In this document: piece by piece, positions 21,768 through 32,870 of the stretch | Position numbering within the stretch: the first letter of the stretch is position 1 | Layout of the letters: the number at the start of each line of letters is the position of its first letter | Assembly (NCBI GenBank): GCA_950295325.1 | Contig: OX485807.1 | Span: 5,704,501-5,768,500, forward strand | Source of the DNA: Polytrichum commune | Lineage: Eukaryota > Streptophyta > Polytrichopsida > Polytrichales > Polytrichaceae | Length of the DNA stretch: 64,000 bases | Reading direction: 5' to 3' | The notes under the pieces: model-generated | Told to the model about the DNA's origin: nothing | Seen by the model: only the letters and a program-made list of their open reading frames with translations | Database searches by the model: none | Translations under genes and position numbers: made by a program

Positions 21768-23713
21768 TTCCTGCACGATGCGGACGGACTTCCACCAACA
21801 ACATTAGAGCTTAAAGTTAGGATTTGGAGACGGGGCTTCTTTGGAGTGTTTGCGCTTCTCAGGTGGTCAGGTACGTGGAAGCGGAGGTTTCCTTCTACAT
21901 TGCGCCTCTGTTTTGTCACTGCTTGTGCATCGATTTCTGCCTTTCATCATTCCTCTTTCGTCGTCAAGCACGAAAATACGTGCTTTCTCGGGATTGCAAA
22001 GCGGCAGGGTCGAGATCGCATGGGTGTTCCCAGGTGCGATGGAGTTGAGTGCTGAGAGTTGAGAGTGTTTTGTGCGTGTGTCTCCGAGATCGCGCGTTGT
22101 TGTTTTCTGGAGGGAGTTTACCAAGCTCTAAGAGTGGATGGGATGCGTGCGTGAGTTGTCTCTCTCTAGCGTCAGCTGATTGGGTGAGTGAAGTGGAGTG
22201 AGGTTCTACATTGTTCTGTTCTTCGCGCTTTCGGAGTTTTCGGTTGGCCCTCGAGAGGCTGAATCGTAACGTTATCCGATTGCGCATCGCGGGATAGTGA
22301 AATGTGAACTTTCTCCGTCGTTTAGTAGCTGCATTGGACGACTATAACTCGTTTCTTGGAAATGCGTGATCACATTCTTAATTTAGCATTTGTTATCGCT
22401 CAACGGTCAATCCATGTGTTCCTGAGCCGGGGAGCTCGGAAAGCTTTCGATCGCTGGTGTATAAGATCCATGTTGTCATGGTGGTCTTTGGAGGCTACAT
22501 ATTTCTCCGGAAGATCCAGAGTCTGCCGTTGTGGCAAGGATCCCGTAGCTATGGGGTTTGTGAATCTCAGGAATTCGGCGATATGGGCACGATCAAGTTA
22601 CAGCTAATCTGCTGATGCATCTGTTGCTTCTGGGATGGCTACAATGCTTCGCCGCTCTTATTATTTTTATCAGAAGTTTCCAGATACAAACGCTTATCCT
22701 TAGTTGGTGAGGAATGGTTGGACTGTACTTATTTCTAATGATTTAAGTTTCGTGATGCACATTGACATTCGTTTGGTTAACCTACTAATCAATTTCAATT
22801 TTCATTTCTAGGTGTTGTGCATCTGTGTAGACTCTATGTCATTCTATTCTTTGATACATATAATGTTTTTTGCACATTAGGTGATTTTGGTGGCCTTCAT
22901 TTTGATGCTCTCTGGGAATGCATTGCACTTATGTTATGCATACAAATAGTAGGACTTGTAAAAGGGCTGAAGGCTGGGTTAAGGTCGTTGTTGCTCAACA
23001 AGTTGTCGTTTTTTTAGGTTTTTTTTCTCCTGATATCGAGTTCCTTGTCTGCTTCATCTGGAGAACTGTCTTTCATATCTTCCAGCTACTCTTGAGTTCA
23101 GCATAAAGACCTCATTGCCCTAGTTGATGTCTTGTGTTTATTTCTCTTGAGTTTTTGTTCATTCTTCAAAACCTTCAAGAGCAAGTAGATCGAGTATCTA
23201 TTTCAGATTTGAGCTTTTGGAGCCTGAGAAAAGCAACTGTTGCATCCCTCCGATGTCAAGCAATGAGGACTTCGTGCGTTCATTTTGGGCAAACGTTGAA
23301 TGCATGTTTTTATGTCATTTTCTCCTATAAGAGCTACTCAATTCAACATTCCATGTGGTTGTTAATTTCTGCCCATGTAGGCAGGGATAATTGCCTTATC
23401 TGTGCCATGCAGCAGGAGACGCAACTTGTTTTGTTTGTTTGCAAATTTGGACCTAATTACGATGCCCAATCTCTAGATGCTGATTGGAAAAGGAGGTATC
23501 TTATGAAGTGCCTGAAGGATTGCGGTATTTCTATCATACTTCACTGAAAAGGTCCACATGTCAATATTTGAAAGGGAAAGGTCATGAAGTAAATGGTGCG
23601 AAAAGAGAAGTGGCCTTCTGGAGCTATTGATCTGGAAACTGACATAGAGTAAGACTTGTGTGTGTGAATCAGGTGAAGGTTATGCAGAGGTAGATCGTAG
23701 TGCACTACAGAGA
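21768..23713 (+). other. Long 5' leader of the SH3P gene, probably with intron(s)
   Basis: About 1.9 kb lies between the CT-rich tract and the coding start. Possible splice sites include a GTACGT donor near 21871 and acceptors GTGAATCAG near 23673 and TTATGCAG near 23688. The 137-codon frame at 23134-23547 has no recognisable motif and is treated as chance. Exact leader exons cannot be set without transcript data. Confidence 0.35.
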
Positions 23714-24814
23714 ATGGACGTGTTCAGGAAGGGAGCAAACAAGTTCCGGGAGCAGGTGGTCAAGCAGCAACATGCTGTTTTGAAGTCGTTTTCAGGGCAC
23801 GGATCAGGCAATGACCTGATTGTTGATGAGGCTGAACTACAAAGACACCAACAGTTGGAGAGGTTGTACAACTCCACCAAAGCTGGTAAGGGCTTCCAGA
23901 GGGAGGTTGTGAAGGGCGTGGAAGGCCTTGTGACTGTGGGCGCCAAGCAATCGGAAGTTGCAATCAAACTCGCTGAGGAATGCAAGAAGTATGGAACCGA
24001 GGGTCCTGCGGTTGGAGGGGCGCTAGCAAGGGCCTCCTTGCAATATGGCACGGCCAGGACGCAAATGGAGAAGGAGCGAGACGCTATGAACCGAGTGCTC
24101 AACACCCAGGTGGTTGACCCGTTGCGGGCTATGGTGATGGGCGCACCCCTTGAAGATGCCCGGCACCTCACCCAACGATACGATCGTCTGCGTCAAGAAG
24201 CAGAAGCTCAGGTTATTGATGTGAATAAGCGGAAATCCAGTGCGGGAGGAAATCCTGATAACATGATGAAGCTTCAAGCGTCAGAACAGAAACTAGGGGA
24301 GCTTTCATCAGCTATGGCAGTGCTGGGAAAAGAGGCTGCATCTGCAATGACGGCGGTTGAATCCCAACAGCAACGACTGACTCTGCAGCGGATGATTGCT
24401 TTGGTCGATGCTGAGCGAGCTTATCATCAGCGAGTTACTGAGATTCTGGACCAGCTTCAGGATCAATTGGTATCTGAGCGTCAACGAAGTGAGGCAAGCA
24501 TACCATCTGGAGGAGTTGCTCCATCTGATGTGTTTATAGCCCCTCCTTCCTATGAAGATACAAAGGCTGGTGCACCAACTTCAAAAACTAGTGAGAAAAA
24601 TGCATATTTTCTTGCAGAGGTAACACATGACTTTGTAGGGGAAGGTCAAGGAGAGCTCTCCTTAAGTGTAGGTGAGTATGTCGTCGTTCGCCAGGTGGCA
24701 TCGTCTGGCTGGTCAGAGGGAGAATGTAAAGGGCAGGCTGGGTGGTTTCCTACTTCATATGTGGAGCGGAGGCAGCGCATGCCAGGCAACAAAGGTGCGG
24801 AACTGGCATTGTGA
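23714..24814 (+). CDS. SH3 domain-containing protein, SH3P1/2/3 family (BAR plus SH3)
   Basis: An intact single-exon frame of 366 aa. The N-terminus MDVFRKGANKFREQVVKQQ aligns with the SH3P2 start, so ATG 23714 is preferred over the in-frame ATG at 23660. Residues 1-260 form the helical BAR-like part, with conserved GAPLEDARHLTQRYDRLRQE (144-163), VLGKEAASAM and ERAYHQRVTEILDQL (234-248). A Pro-rich linker with PPSYED follows, then a C-terminal SH3 domain (about 296-356) with ELSLSVGEY and GWSEGECKGQAGWFPTSYVE. Plant SH3P2-type proteins bind phosphoinositides, ubiquitinated cargo and ESCRT/ATG components on autophagosomes, endosomes and cell plates. Lack of introns in the coding part is unusual for the family and could mean an old retrocopy, but the frame is intact. 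Confidence 0.92.
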   Translation: MDVFRKGANKFREQVVKQQHAVLKSFSGHGSGNDLIVDEAELQRHQQLERLYNSTKAGKGFQREVVKGVEGLVTVGAKQSEVAIKLAEECKKYGTEGPAVGGALARASLQYGTARTQMEKERDAMNRVLNTQVVDPLRAMVMGAPLEDARHLTQRYDRLRQEAEAQVIDVNKRKSSAGGNPDNMMKLQASEQKLGELSSAMAVLGKEAASAMTAVESQQQRLTLQRMIALVDAERAYHQRVTEILDQLQDQLVSERQRSEASIPSGGVAPSDVFIAPPSYEDTKAGAPTSKTSEKNAYFLAEVTHDFVGEGQGELSLSVGEYVVVRQVASSGWSEGECKGQAGWFPTSYVERRQRMPGNKGAELAL

Positions 24815-26690
24815 TGATGTGGTATTCGACAACATCAGCCAGATATTTGGGAGTGGTGTAGTTAGTCTAGGGTTTAGAGTTTAGCCTTCCATTATTATTT
24901 CCACCCTCTGTTGCAACGGAGGCTGATAACTTTTCGTACCCAGCATGCTTTGTAGATCTTAAATTTCATTTCTACCTGTTCTATATATTCCTTCCGCAGT
25001 GGACGCTCAGGGGATTCTCCTGGCTCACTAAAGTGCAAGGAATGAAGCAGTTTTCTTAGTGGTCGGTTTCAGTTAAGTAGAGGCTTCATTTATACATAGC
25101 TAGGCAGTGGACATCTTACATGGTTTCACTCTACCTCTCCTGCAGCCTGTCAAAAATCTTTGGTAGATATATCTTTTGTGGAAAGCTGATACACACCGTA
25201 GAAAGCTTTGGAGAGGTATTTGGATGAGACTTGATGTCAATCCACTAGTTTGAGCTTTATCAAGTGGCAAACATACAGCTTTTGCACTTAATTCAGGAAG
25301 CCTCAGCCATCACTCGCCCAACTACTTCCGATGTAGGATCCTGATATAGCATGCAGTATCGAAGAGTATCAACGTCAGGAACTGCCGCTCCATCTATAAG
25401 AGTACATGCAAGTAAATGAGGTGCATTGCTGAAAGAAGTTGCAAACTGTGTTCTTATCACAAAAATGCAAGAATATGTGCACATGGATGCCAATGCATCT
25501 GAATGTAATCGAGTGCCTGTCGCACCTCTTGCCCGTTTTTGTCCTCGATACATTGATTACACAAGAAGTCTATCTTGGAGAGAATTTCCAAAAGAATTAG
25601 GCGGTGATCTACACCACAACCGTCGTGCGAGACCATGTTAATTCAATGGTTGGTAAGTACCCCACACCTGCCAATAACTGTCCGATGATGCGCCATTTTC
25701 TCCTTGGCTGTCGATGCAAGAGCCCATGTTTATGTTCTGCACAACTTCCTTACTATGTTGCGATGCTCTGCACCTTCATTTCACAATCTCTCACAAGACT
25801 TAACTCGCACCTTTATTAGCACTTACACAATTAACCTATACTTACGGAACGTGCTCTACTATATGGTTGCTTCACATCTCTGCAAGTGATTGTACTTTCT
25901 GCAATAAGGTGATAAATCTTGGAGGTTAGAGTTTCAAATGCAGGGTGGGTGGATGGAAACTTGAAAGAGAGCAGCTGAAAGGAAGGTGTAAGCTAATAAA
26001 GGACAGGAGCAGTGATCGGGGAGATTTTTGGGCATAATCGGTTGAGATCCTAGTGTTTGCAAGTCCAACCGGTTACATGGTGACATCCTTCCGTGCTTTT
26101 CTATATGAATTTGAGGTATATTCCATAAATTCCTCCAGAGTGATCGGTAATTCTCCTGAAGTCTTGAACTTCAACCGATTCTTTCTCAAACTCAACCGGT
26201 TCATCTGTAACTAACTGCCGGCTCTCCCTGATCATTGGACAGGAGGGATGCGAAATTTCCTGGTCTCCAGTGAATGTGTGAAAGCCAGCTCTGTGCATTC
26301 GCTGTTGATAGGCACACCAACTTGTCAAAGCTTAAAAAACGTCTGGGAATTTAAAACTCATGACTGTCTTGAATTTCTTCGTGGGCAGGCTTCTTGCACT
26401 TGCATGCAATTCAGGATTGGCATGTGGCTTCCTCTGTGATTGACATACTTCTCTCCCGGGGAATGTTCAAGACATGGTTGATGATCGATAGGAGTGAATT
26501 GCTTACATATTGTCTGTGCTCTTGGTGCACAACCACAACTAATAAACATTCAGTTTCAGAAGAAAGTGCGACTTACAGGTAGGGCTGAGAGTCTTTGCAC
26601 ATGTCTCACATTCATACAATCATTCACATAAGTATAAGGATATACTTCTGAATAATAATTGAACCCCTATCATATGTATAGTATAAAACT
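24815..26690. other. 3' flank of SH3P and intergenic DNA
   Basis: The first few hundred bases are probably 3' UTR. Several overlapping frames of 60-86 codons at 25.3-26.5 kb have no motif. Nothing else recognised. Confidence 0.45.
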
Positions 26691-27522
26691 CTAGCATTCA
26701 TTTATGAAGTCGTTGAAGACTTTTTCATCCCTTGAATGTAACTCATTAGCATCTAAGTCTATAATGTATATCATAAAAGCTAATGCAATTATTATTCCTA
26801 AATCTATCATCAAATGAATTGTTAGATTGTAAGTCCACTTATTGTTGGTTCCTTTTTGATACCAACATAAACCAATCTCCATATTTGATGGATAGTCCAT
26901 CAAGTCAATTGGATCCCTATACTCTAGCCAACAATTACCAATTTTTTTACACTTCCTATAAACCCTTTCAACAAACCAGATCTTAATTGGAGCCAATTCT
27001 TTTGGTCTACTCCGTTTATTTATTTATTTTTATGGTCCTAGATTTAGGTGTATTCAAAAAACACACTTCACAATCACAACCAATATTTAACATAATAACA
27101 TGATTTGCGGCGGTAAGGAGTTTGGGCCTCATATATAATATGCCAACCTTAGTATGAGTCAATTGATCTTTAGATAAAGTTGAATTTCCATTTAATTGAC
27201 TAACAAGTGTGTTTTTGAAAATTTTGGACTCCCCTACCTCTACATAAGCCACAATGGACTTTACATTAGATTGAGAGGGCATTTCAACATTCTCATGTTC
27301 ATCAATTGAAACACCCAAGGCATGTTGAAGCTCGCTTTGCAACTCCACATCTTCATGTAAATCATTTTCAACACGTGACTGCATCAATTCCGTCATTATG
27401 GCAGCATTCTTGCACATGTCTGAATCGTCTTCTCCAACACTATAATTTTCTTTGTCGCCACCTTGTGCACTAGAATCATCAATCAATGTGTAATCATAAT
27501 CACACCCCTCATCCTCCTCCAT
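26691..27522 (-). pseudogene. Unrecognised reverse-strand coding relic (two frames)
   Basis: A 168-codon acidic frame (27016-27522) begins MEEDEGCDYDYTLIDDSS and contains RPKLLTAANHVIMLNIGCDC and EVCFLNTPKSRTIKINK. A second frame (26691-26996) holds ELAPIKIWFVERVYRKCK just before and WYQKGTNNKWTY. The two are in different frames 20 bp apart, so either a frameshift or a missing intron separates them. Composition is AT-rich. No family recognised; it could be part of a transposon-borne gene. Confidence 0.3.
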
Positions 27523-27563
27523 ATTTCCATCTAATGAGCCTCAATAAATACCCTACCATACAA

Positions 27564-28322
27564 GGGCCAAACCATGGTAAAGTGAACAGGAAAAGTGGTT
27601 TGTCCTTCACTTGTGATACATTATTCATATATAATAAGGGAAGTAGGTTCAATTCTATGCAAAAAAAATGTCATTCCAAGACCATAGAGACCTCAACTAG
27701 GTTTGAACCAAATATAATACCAAATTCATGCCTCATTATTGTTGTGGAGATACGTACGAAGTAGATCCTAAAGTGACTGGTGGATTTGTTCTTTTTTGTT
27801 ATTTACAAATTTGGCACGAGCTAGTTTCCAATATAGATCTAATATTTGTTGGTCTTTCACTTCCTTCATAAGAAATGAGGCCAAAATAGCATAGTCCCTT
27901 CGATTAGCCTGGTCAAATTTTAGCTCTCATGTCTCTCACCCCATGTATTTTGAGCTAAATCCTACTTCATTTTGAAATCTATTATGATTAATGTGTATAA
28001 TTGAAGTATTCGGGGAGATCATATTGTATGTTAGTGCGCCACAAATTCTGAAGTGAAATACATTTTCTTAAGGTTTACTTCACCCTCACTATTTGGAAAC
28101 CGTCAATTATGGAAGTAGATTCTACAAACTTTAGAATCTATTTCTATGCATGTAAACCATCAAGTTTACAAAATTATTTAAGAAAACATCATGGCCCACC
28201 TTATTAGTAACCTTAGCATGAATCCTTATTATTCTTTTGAGTTATACAACTAGGAAATGCGACTACTCGCCCCTCTAAACTGATAGGATACAACTTTTGT
28301 TCACTTTTCCATGCTTTGGCCC
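27564..28322. mobile_element. Inverted-repeat element, GGGCCAAACCATGGTAAAGT family, 759 bp
   Basis: The left end GGGCCAAACCATGGTAAAGT (27564 on) has its imperfect reverse complement at 28291-28322 (TTCACTTTTCCATGCTTTGG then CCC). Both flanks read ACAA, a possible 4-bp target duplication. The ends resemble those of 14973-15778. The interior has no recognisable gene. Confidence 0.5.
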
Positions 28323-28778
28323 ACAAATACAAATGCTGAATCTTTTTTGGAGGTCCTCCATACATGTGCATAGCTACGAGTTGTTATTTGTGTAGCATAA
28401 GTATACATAGTACAAAAGTTCAAATTAATACCCCTTTTGCGCACTCACGTATACCCACACATGTTATGAAAGGTGCACCCCTGGGGACTTAACAATAACA
28501 ATCTCCTTGACAAATCAACTCTAGAGACATGAGAATTTTTGTTGAGTATGAGAAGTAGGCACCCAAACATCATGAATCTGTAGAGAAATTTTGTGTGCAT
28601 TTTTCACGCACTTGGCACTTCTTTCAAATCATCAAGATGGAAGGGATACTCATACTCGGCAAATCAAGATATACAACCCACACCATTGAGAGCACTCTTT
28701 CTCGTCAGCCCGTTGTCATCTTGTCAAAATTGGTTTGCATTCGACACGAGCCAAAGTTTCTCGCATCTCTGGAAATGT
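28323..28778. other. Intergenic, nothing recognised
   Basis: AT-rich sequence leading into the minisatellite. Two overlapping frames of 65-68 codons at 28593 have no motif. Confidence 0.4.
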
Positions 28779-29660
28779 TTTGGAATCTCTAAATTGTGAG
28801 AACAATTGACTTCCTTGTTGTAGTTTCGGCTAACAATTGAAGGTGTGACCTTGCAGGATGGTGAATGTTTGAAATGTTTGAATTGTGAGAACGATTGACT
28901 TTCTTGTTGTAGTTTCGGCTAATGATTGAAGGTGTGACCTTGCAAGATGGCAAATGTTTGAAATCTCTGAATTGAAAGAACAATTGGCTTCCTTGTCATA
29001 GTTTCGGCTAACGATTGAAGGTGTGACCTTGCAGGATGGCAAATGTTTGAAATCTCTGAATTGTGAACAATTGGCTTTGTTGTTATAGTTTCGGCTAACG
29101 ATTGAAGGTGTGACCTTGCAGGATGGCGGATGTTTGAAATCTCTGAATTGAGAGAACAATTGACTTCCTTGTCATAGTTTCGGCTAACGATTGAAGGTGT
29201 GACCTTGCAGGATGGCAAATGTTTGAAATCTCTGAATTGAGAGAACAATTAACTTCCTTGTCATAGTTTCGGCTAACGATTGAAGGTGTGACCTTGCAGG
29301 ATGGCAAATGTTTGAAATCTCTGAATTGAGAGAACAATTGACTTCCTTGTCATAGTTTCGGCTAACGATTGAAGGTGTGACCTTGCAGGATGGCAAATGT
29401 TTGAAATCTCTGAATTGAGAGAACAATTGACTTCCTTGTCATAGTTTCGGCTAACGATTGAAGGTGTGACCTTGCAGGATGGCAAATGTTTGAAATCTCT
29501 GAATTGTGAGAGAAATTGGCTTCCTTGTTATAGTTTCGGCTAACGATTGAAGGTGTGACCTTGCAGGATGGCGGATGTTTGAAATCTCTGAATTGGGAGA
29601 GAAATTGGCTTCCTTGTCATAGTTTCGACTAACGATTGAAGGTGTGACCTTGCAGGATGA
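28779..29660. repeat. 89-bp minisatellite, 10 copies
   Basis: The core AAGGTGTGACCTTGCAGGAT recurs, with GGTGTGACC starting at 28842, 28931, 29020, 29107, 29196, 29285, 29374, 29463, 29552 and 29641. The spacing is 89 bp except for one 87-bp step. Units are about 90-98 percent alike and include TAGTTTCGGCTAACGATTG. The overlapping reverse-strand frames of 64-109 codons exist because the unit is almost free of stops; 89 is not a multiple of 3, so the translation changes frame at each unit and is unlikely to be a real protein. Confidence 0.95.
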
Positions 29661-30907
29661 CCGTGATTGATTGGGTATCCGCCTGAGTTTACTGTAGTGG
29701 AGTTCAGTTCGTGCTCCACTATCTGGTAGCTTTCCAAGTTGCTCTTTGCAAGTCATTTTTCTATATCACATGCTGATCTTAGTCAAAGCTGAGTATGCAA
29801 CAGTTACTGGACCTTTTGTTGAAGTTGCGCTTACAACTTCTTACCAGCAGTGGGAAAAATAACATTGTTTCGGTGTCCACGAATTTGTCGTCTCGTGCAT
29901 TCTGAGTGGCTAATCTGCCTCTTGACTCTCTTGCTTGCATTGATTTTCAATGTGTGGTTGAAGGGAGCTCAGAAGGATATGCTTATATGGGTTAACGTGA
30001 GGTCTCCTTAAATATGTTAGGTACAAAATTTGGTCTTTAGTCCTGAATCGTTCATGTAATTTGAAATGGGTCATCACTTAATATTCTGATGGGGTTTGCA
30101 ATTCGCTATGTGGCAATCTATGTGGATGGAAGGTGTCTACTGGTGTAGGGTGGTGCCCACTATCACGTGGGCCAAAACAACATATAAAAACCTCGTACTC
30201 CAAGCAAATAGGATTTTTTTTTGTTAAGTTGGCATTTGCTTGTTCTGGGAGGTGGTCCCATGAGTTGCCTATACGTAGGGGCCAAATTTAGGAGCCAATA
30301 TCTTTCACGTATGATGCTTGATCTGAGTGGGGGTTTTCCCCCTTAGGACAAGGTGACAGTTGTGCACAACATGACCGGATGGATATGGGAAAAAGATCAT
30401 TAGTGCACATGTTGCTTGCTCCATAAAAAAGGGAAATCTCCCAAAAATGGCCTCATGTGACCCTCCAACTTTGAGGGTGACAAACTTCATCTAAATTTGC
30501 TCGAAAAGGCCCAAAATTTTGGGAGTAGCTCATTTTTCATCCACATAACATATTATGGAAAGTTGCCAAGTTTCTAAAATTTGTGGCATGACTGAAATGG
30601 TCATGAAACAAAAAATTCCATAGTTTTCTCTAGCTACCCTCTTGGATGAAGGCCATGTTCACATGTCTATCTGACCTAGGAAATGTGGTACGCTTGACTT
30701 CAAATTGTCACAACATGAATATATGATAGTCTAGTTCACAACTGTATGATTGGATGCCAAGAAAATAGGCTCTATTTCTCTTCATAACAAACATTTTTAG
30801 CATTGGTGCTGCAAATGCTCGAAAATGGATGGTGAAGGCTTGAGCGTTTAGGGGTTAAGCCACTTTCTAGTGAGCCTTTATTACTACTGAGTTTCTTGAC
30901 ATCCTTA
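29661..30907. other. Intergenic, nothing recognised
   Basis: No supported gene or repeat. Follows directly on the last minisatellite unit. Confidence 0.4.
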
Positions 30908-31053
30908 TATAACACTACTCAATTCATGACTTGTGTTCAACTGCCTTGACTTCAGATTCATTTGGAAGCAATGGGATTCTCGCATCCCGAGTCTTTATTC
31001 TCGAATCTACTACTAGGCCCATGAACATCGCTCATCAACTGAGTAATGTTATG
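30908..31053. mobile_element. Short inverted-repeat element, CATAACATTACTCA family
   Basis: The left end ATAACACTACTCAATTCATG and the right end TCATCAACTGAGTAATGTTA are imperfect reverse complements over about 22 bp. Related ends are found at 17771, 51341 and 52280. Confidence 0.4.
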
Positions 31054-31669
31054 TAATCTAGTAACCATTGAAGATGCATATTAAGGAATCATTGACATGC
31101 AAATTGTTGTTGTTAACAAAGTTTTAAAGGCAAGAGTTGGGCATGAATCATGTGCCACACTCGTGAAGGTCCGAGATGAACCTAAACTACCGGGTGATAG
31201 TGGAGAGATACCCATTTCCAAATGAAGTGGTTGGCAGTTTAATTCCCACTGTGAAATCTTCTCTTTACATGAAAGGAAGAAAAAAACTAAAAAAAAACTA
31301 ATATAATAGGTAGAAAGCCAAGAGCGAGCCCACCCACCGCAAGGTAGGCAGTTGACCCCACCCTACATCAAGGGGATTCTTGAGCAGGATAGGACCAACA
31401 TACTCAAATTCACGTCCGATTGCCCGACATTGGTTATTTGTTTATAACACTCGTGATGGTTAAAGCCAGCTACACAACTCCCCATCCACATGACATCAAT
31501 TGTCGAATCAATTTGCGTGGACAAAGCTGTCGAGGTCACCTTCAAACCCTCAGCAACTTAGACGGTGTAACCCGCTGCTGACCGGTTTACATGGAAGTTA
31601 CTCCCACCAAAATTAGATCCTTCATTTGATTTCCATTTCTGGTGAAGGTGTTTGCACTCATATAATCTT

Positions 31670-31920
31670 AATTTTGTGATACAAAATCTTAATGCTCTTT
31701 TTGAATCCTCAAGGACAAATTGACCTAAGTTTTCAAGTTTATGTTCCCCGAAATCTAATGTCAAGGTTAGGTGATCCTAAACCTTTAAATAGATTTAGCA
31801 ACACAATACTTTTCGTAATCAAGAACAGTGTTTCAAAATCCTTTTTATAAATCCCTAAGGATAAAGTGTCCAAGTTGTCAAGTTTATGTTCCCCGAAATC
31901 TTAATGTCAAGGTTAAGTGT
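31670..31920. repeat. Two-copy direct repeat, about 145 bp
   Basis: CAAGTTTATGTTCCCCGAAA occurs at 31734 and 31879, each followed by TCAAGGTTA-GTG and preceded by similar sequence (AATCCTCAAGGACAAA versus AATCCCTAAGGATAAA). A simple tandem duplication. Confidence 0.7.
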
Positions 31921-32654
31921 TTTAGGGAGAACATCATTCATACATACAATATCTTTCATGGTTTGAATGATCGTAAAATATCCGTAATCCATTAAGAATG
32001 TGTGTTTATGATAAGTTTACAATTCCTTTGAAGGTCCAAACATACTCTCTCACTAAAGTATATTCATAAGATTTCATTCTTCTACTCAATTCCTAGAGTT
32101 CACATAATGTTCACGTGAAAAGCTTTCATCAAATGTTTGTTCCGTTTCCAAGAATCATTCCTCAATCTTATGTCATGATTTTAGAGTTCTCTTCAAATCT
32201 AGAAGGTAGAGTTTAATGAGTTGGAATCCTAATCTCGTTTCGAGTTGATAGGTTGATGAGGCTCAATTGCCGGCCGCATTCCGTGTACTCAAGTTGGCTT
32301 GATTTCATGTTTTGATAACCTCCATGTCGCATCCACCTTTATTTCTCCAAATCATGATCTCGACTTCGCCACTTAGCTCAATCTATCTCTAATCATACTC
32401 GAGTAGCTTAGGTATCCATTTTCGGCTTCTCCATGTTTAACTCTTTCGAGTACTACTAATTTGGCCTTTTGCCTTTAATCGATTTTCCAAATTTATAAAT
32501 GTCTCCAAAAGTTCCTCCGGTATATTTCCAAAATCCTAAACTACCTATGGATCCTTTGACCCTCTCCGTGTTTTGAAGAATCTCTATGATTTTCTATCCT
32601 CCAAAGTCTTGAATCATTTTGAGAATATTCTTCTCAATCTCTAAAAGTTTTAAG

Positions 32655-32868
32655 CCTCGAGGATGATCTTTCAATCCTTTTGTGCTCGAGGATCTTAGTT
32701 TCAATCCTTTGTTCTTCACGTCGAGGATAATATTTCAATCCTTTCGGCTTCGAGTCGAGGATAATATTTCAATCCTTTAGTTCCGAACGCCTCCGAGGAT
32801 AATATTTCAATCCTTTAAGTTCCGAAAGCCTCCGAGGATAATATTTCAATCCTTTAAAGTTCGTAGGC
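32655..32868. repeat. Short repeat array, 24-bp core, six copies
   Basis: The core CGAGGATAATATTTCAATCC occurs with TTCAATCC starting at 32670, 32700, 32734, 32768, 32806 and 32845, so spacing grows from 30 to 39 bp. The first two copies are diverged, the last three nearly identical with TTCCGAA-GCCTC between them. It looks like a degenerate minisatellite with indels between cores. Confidence 0.85.
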
Positions 32869-32870
32869 CA

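Noticed and set aside
23134-23547. 137-codon forward frame before SH3P
   Set aside because: No motif, and it lies in the probable leader intron of the SH3P gene.
23660-23713. SH3P start at the upstream in-frame ATG
   Set aside because: The family N-terminus matches from ATG 23714; the 18 extra codons contain a probable splice acceptor.
23680-24171. 163-codon reverse frame
   Set aside because: Shadow of the SH3P coding exon.
28789-29756. Overlapping reverse-strand frames of 64-109 codons
   Set aside because: They arise from an 89-bp repeat with few stops; the frame changes at every unit and no domain is seen.
32655-32868. CRISPR-like repeat-spacer array (repeat ending in ATTGAAA on the reverse strand)
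   Set aside because: Spacers are similar to each other and grow stepwise, spacing is irregular, and the context is a plant nuclear genome. It is a degenerate minisatellite.
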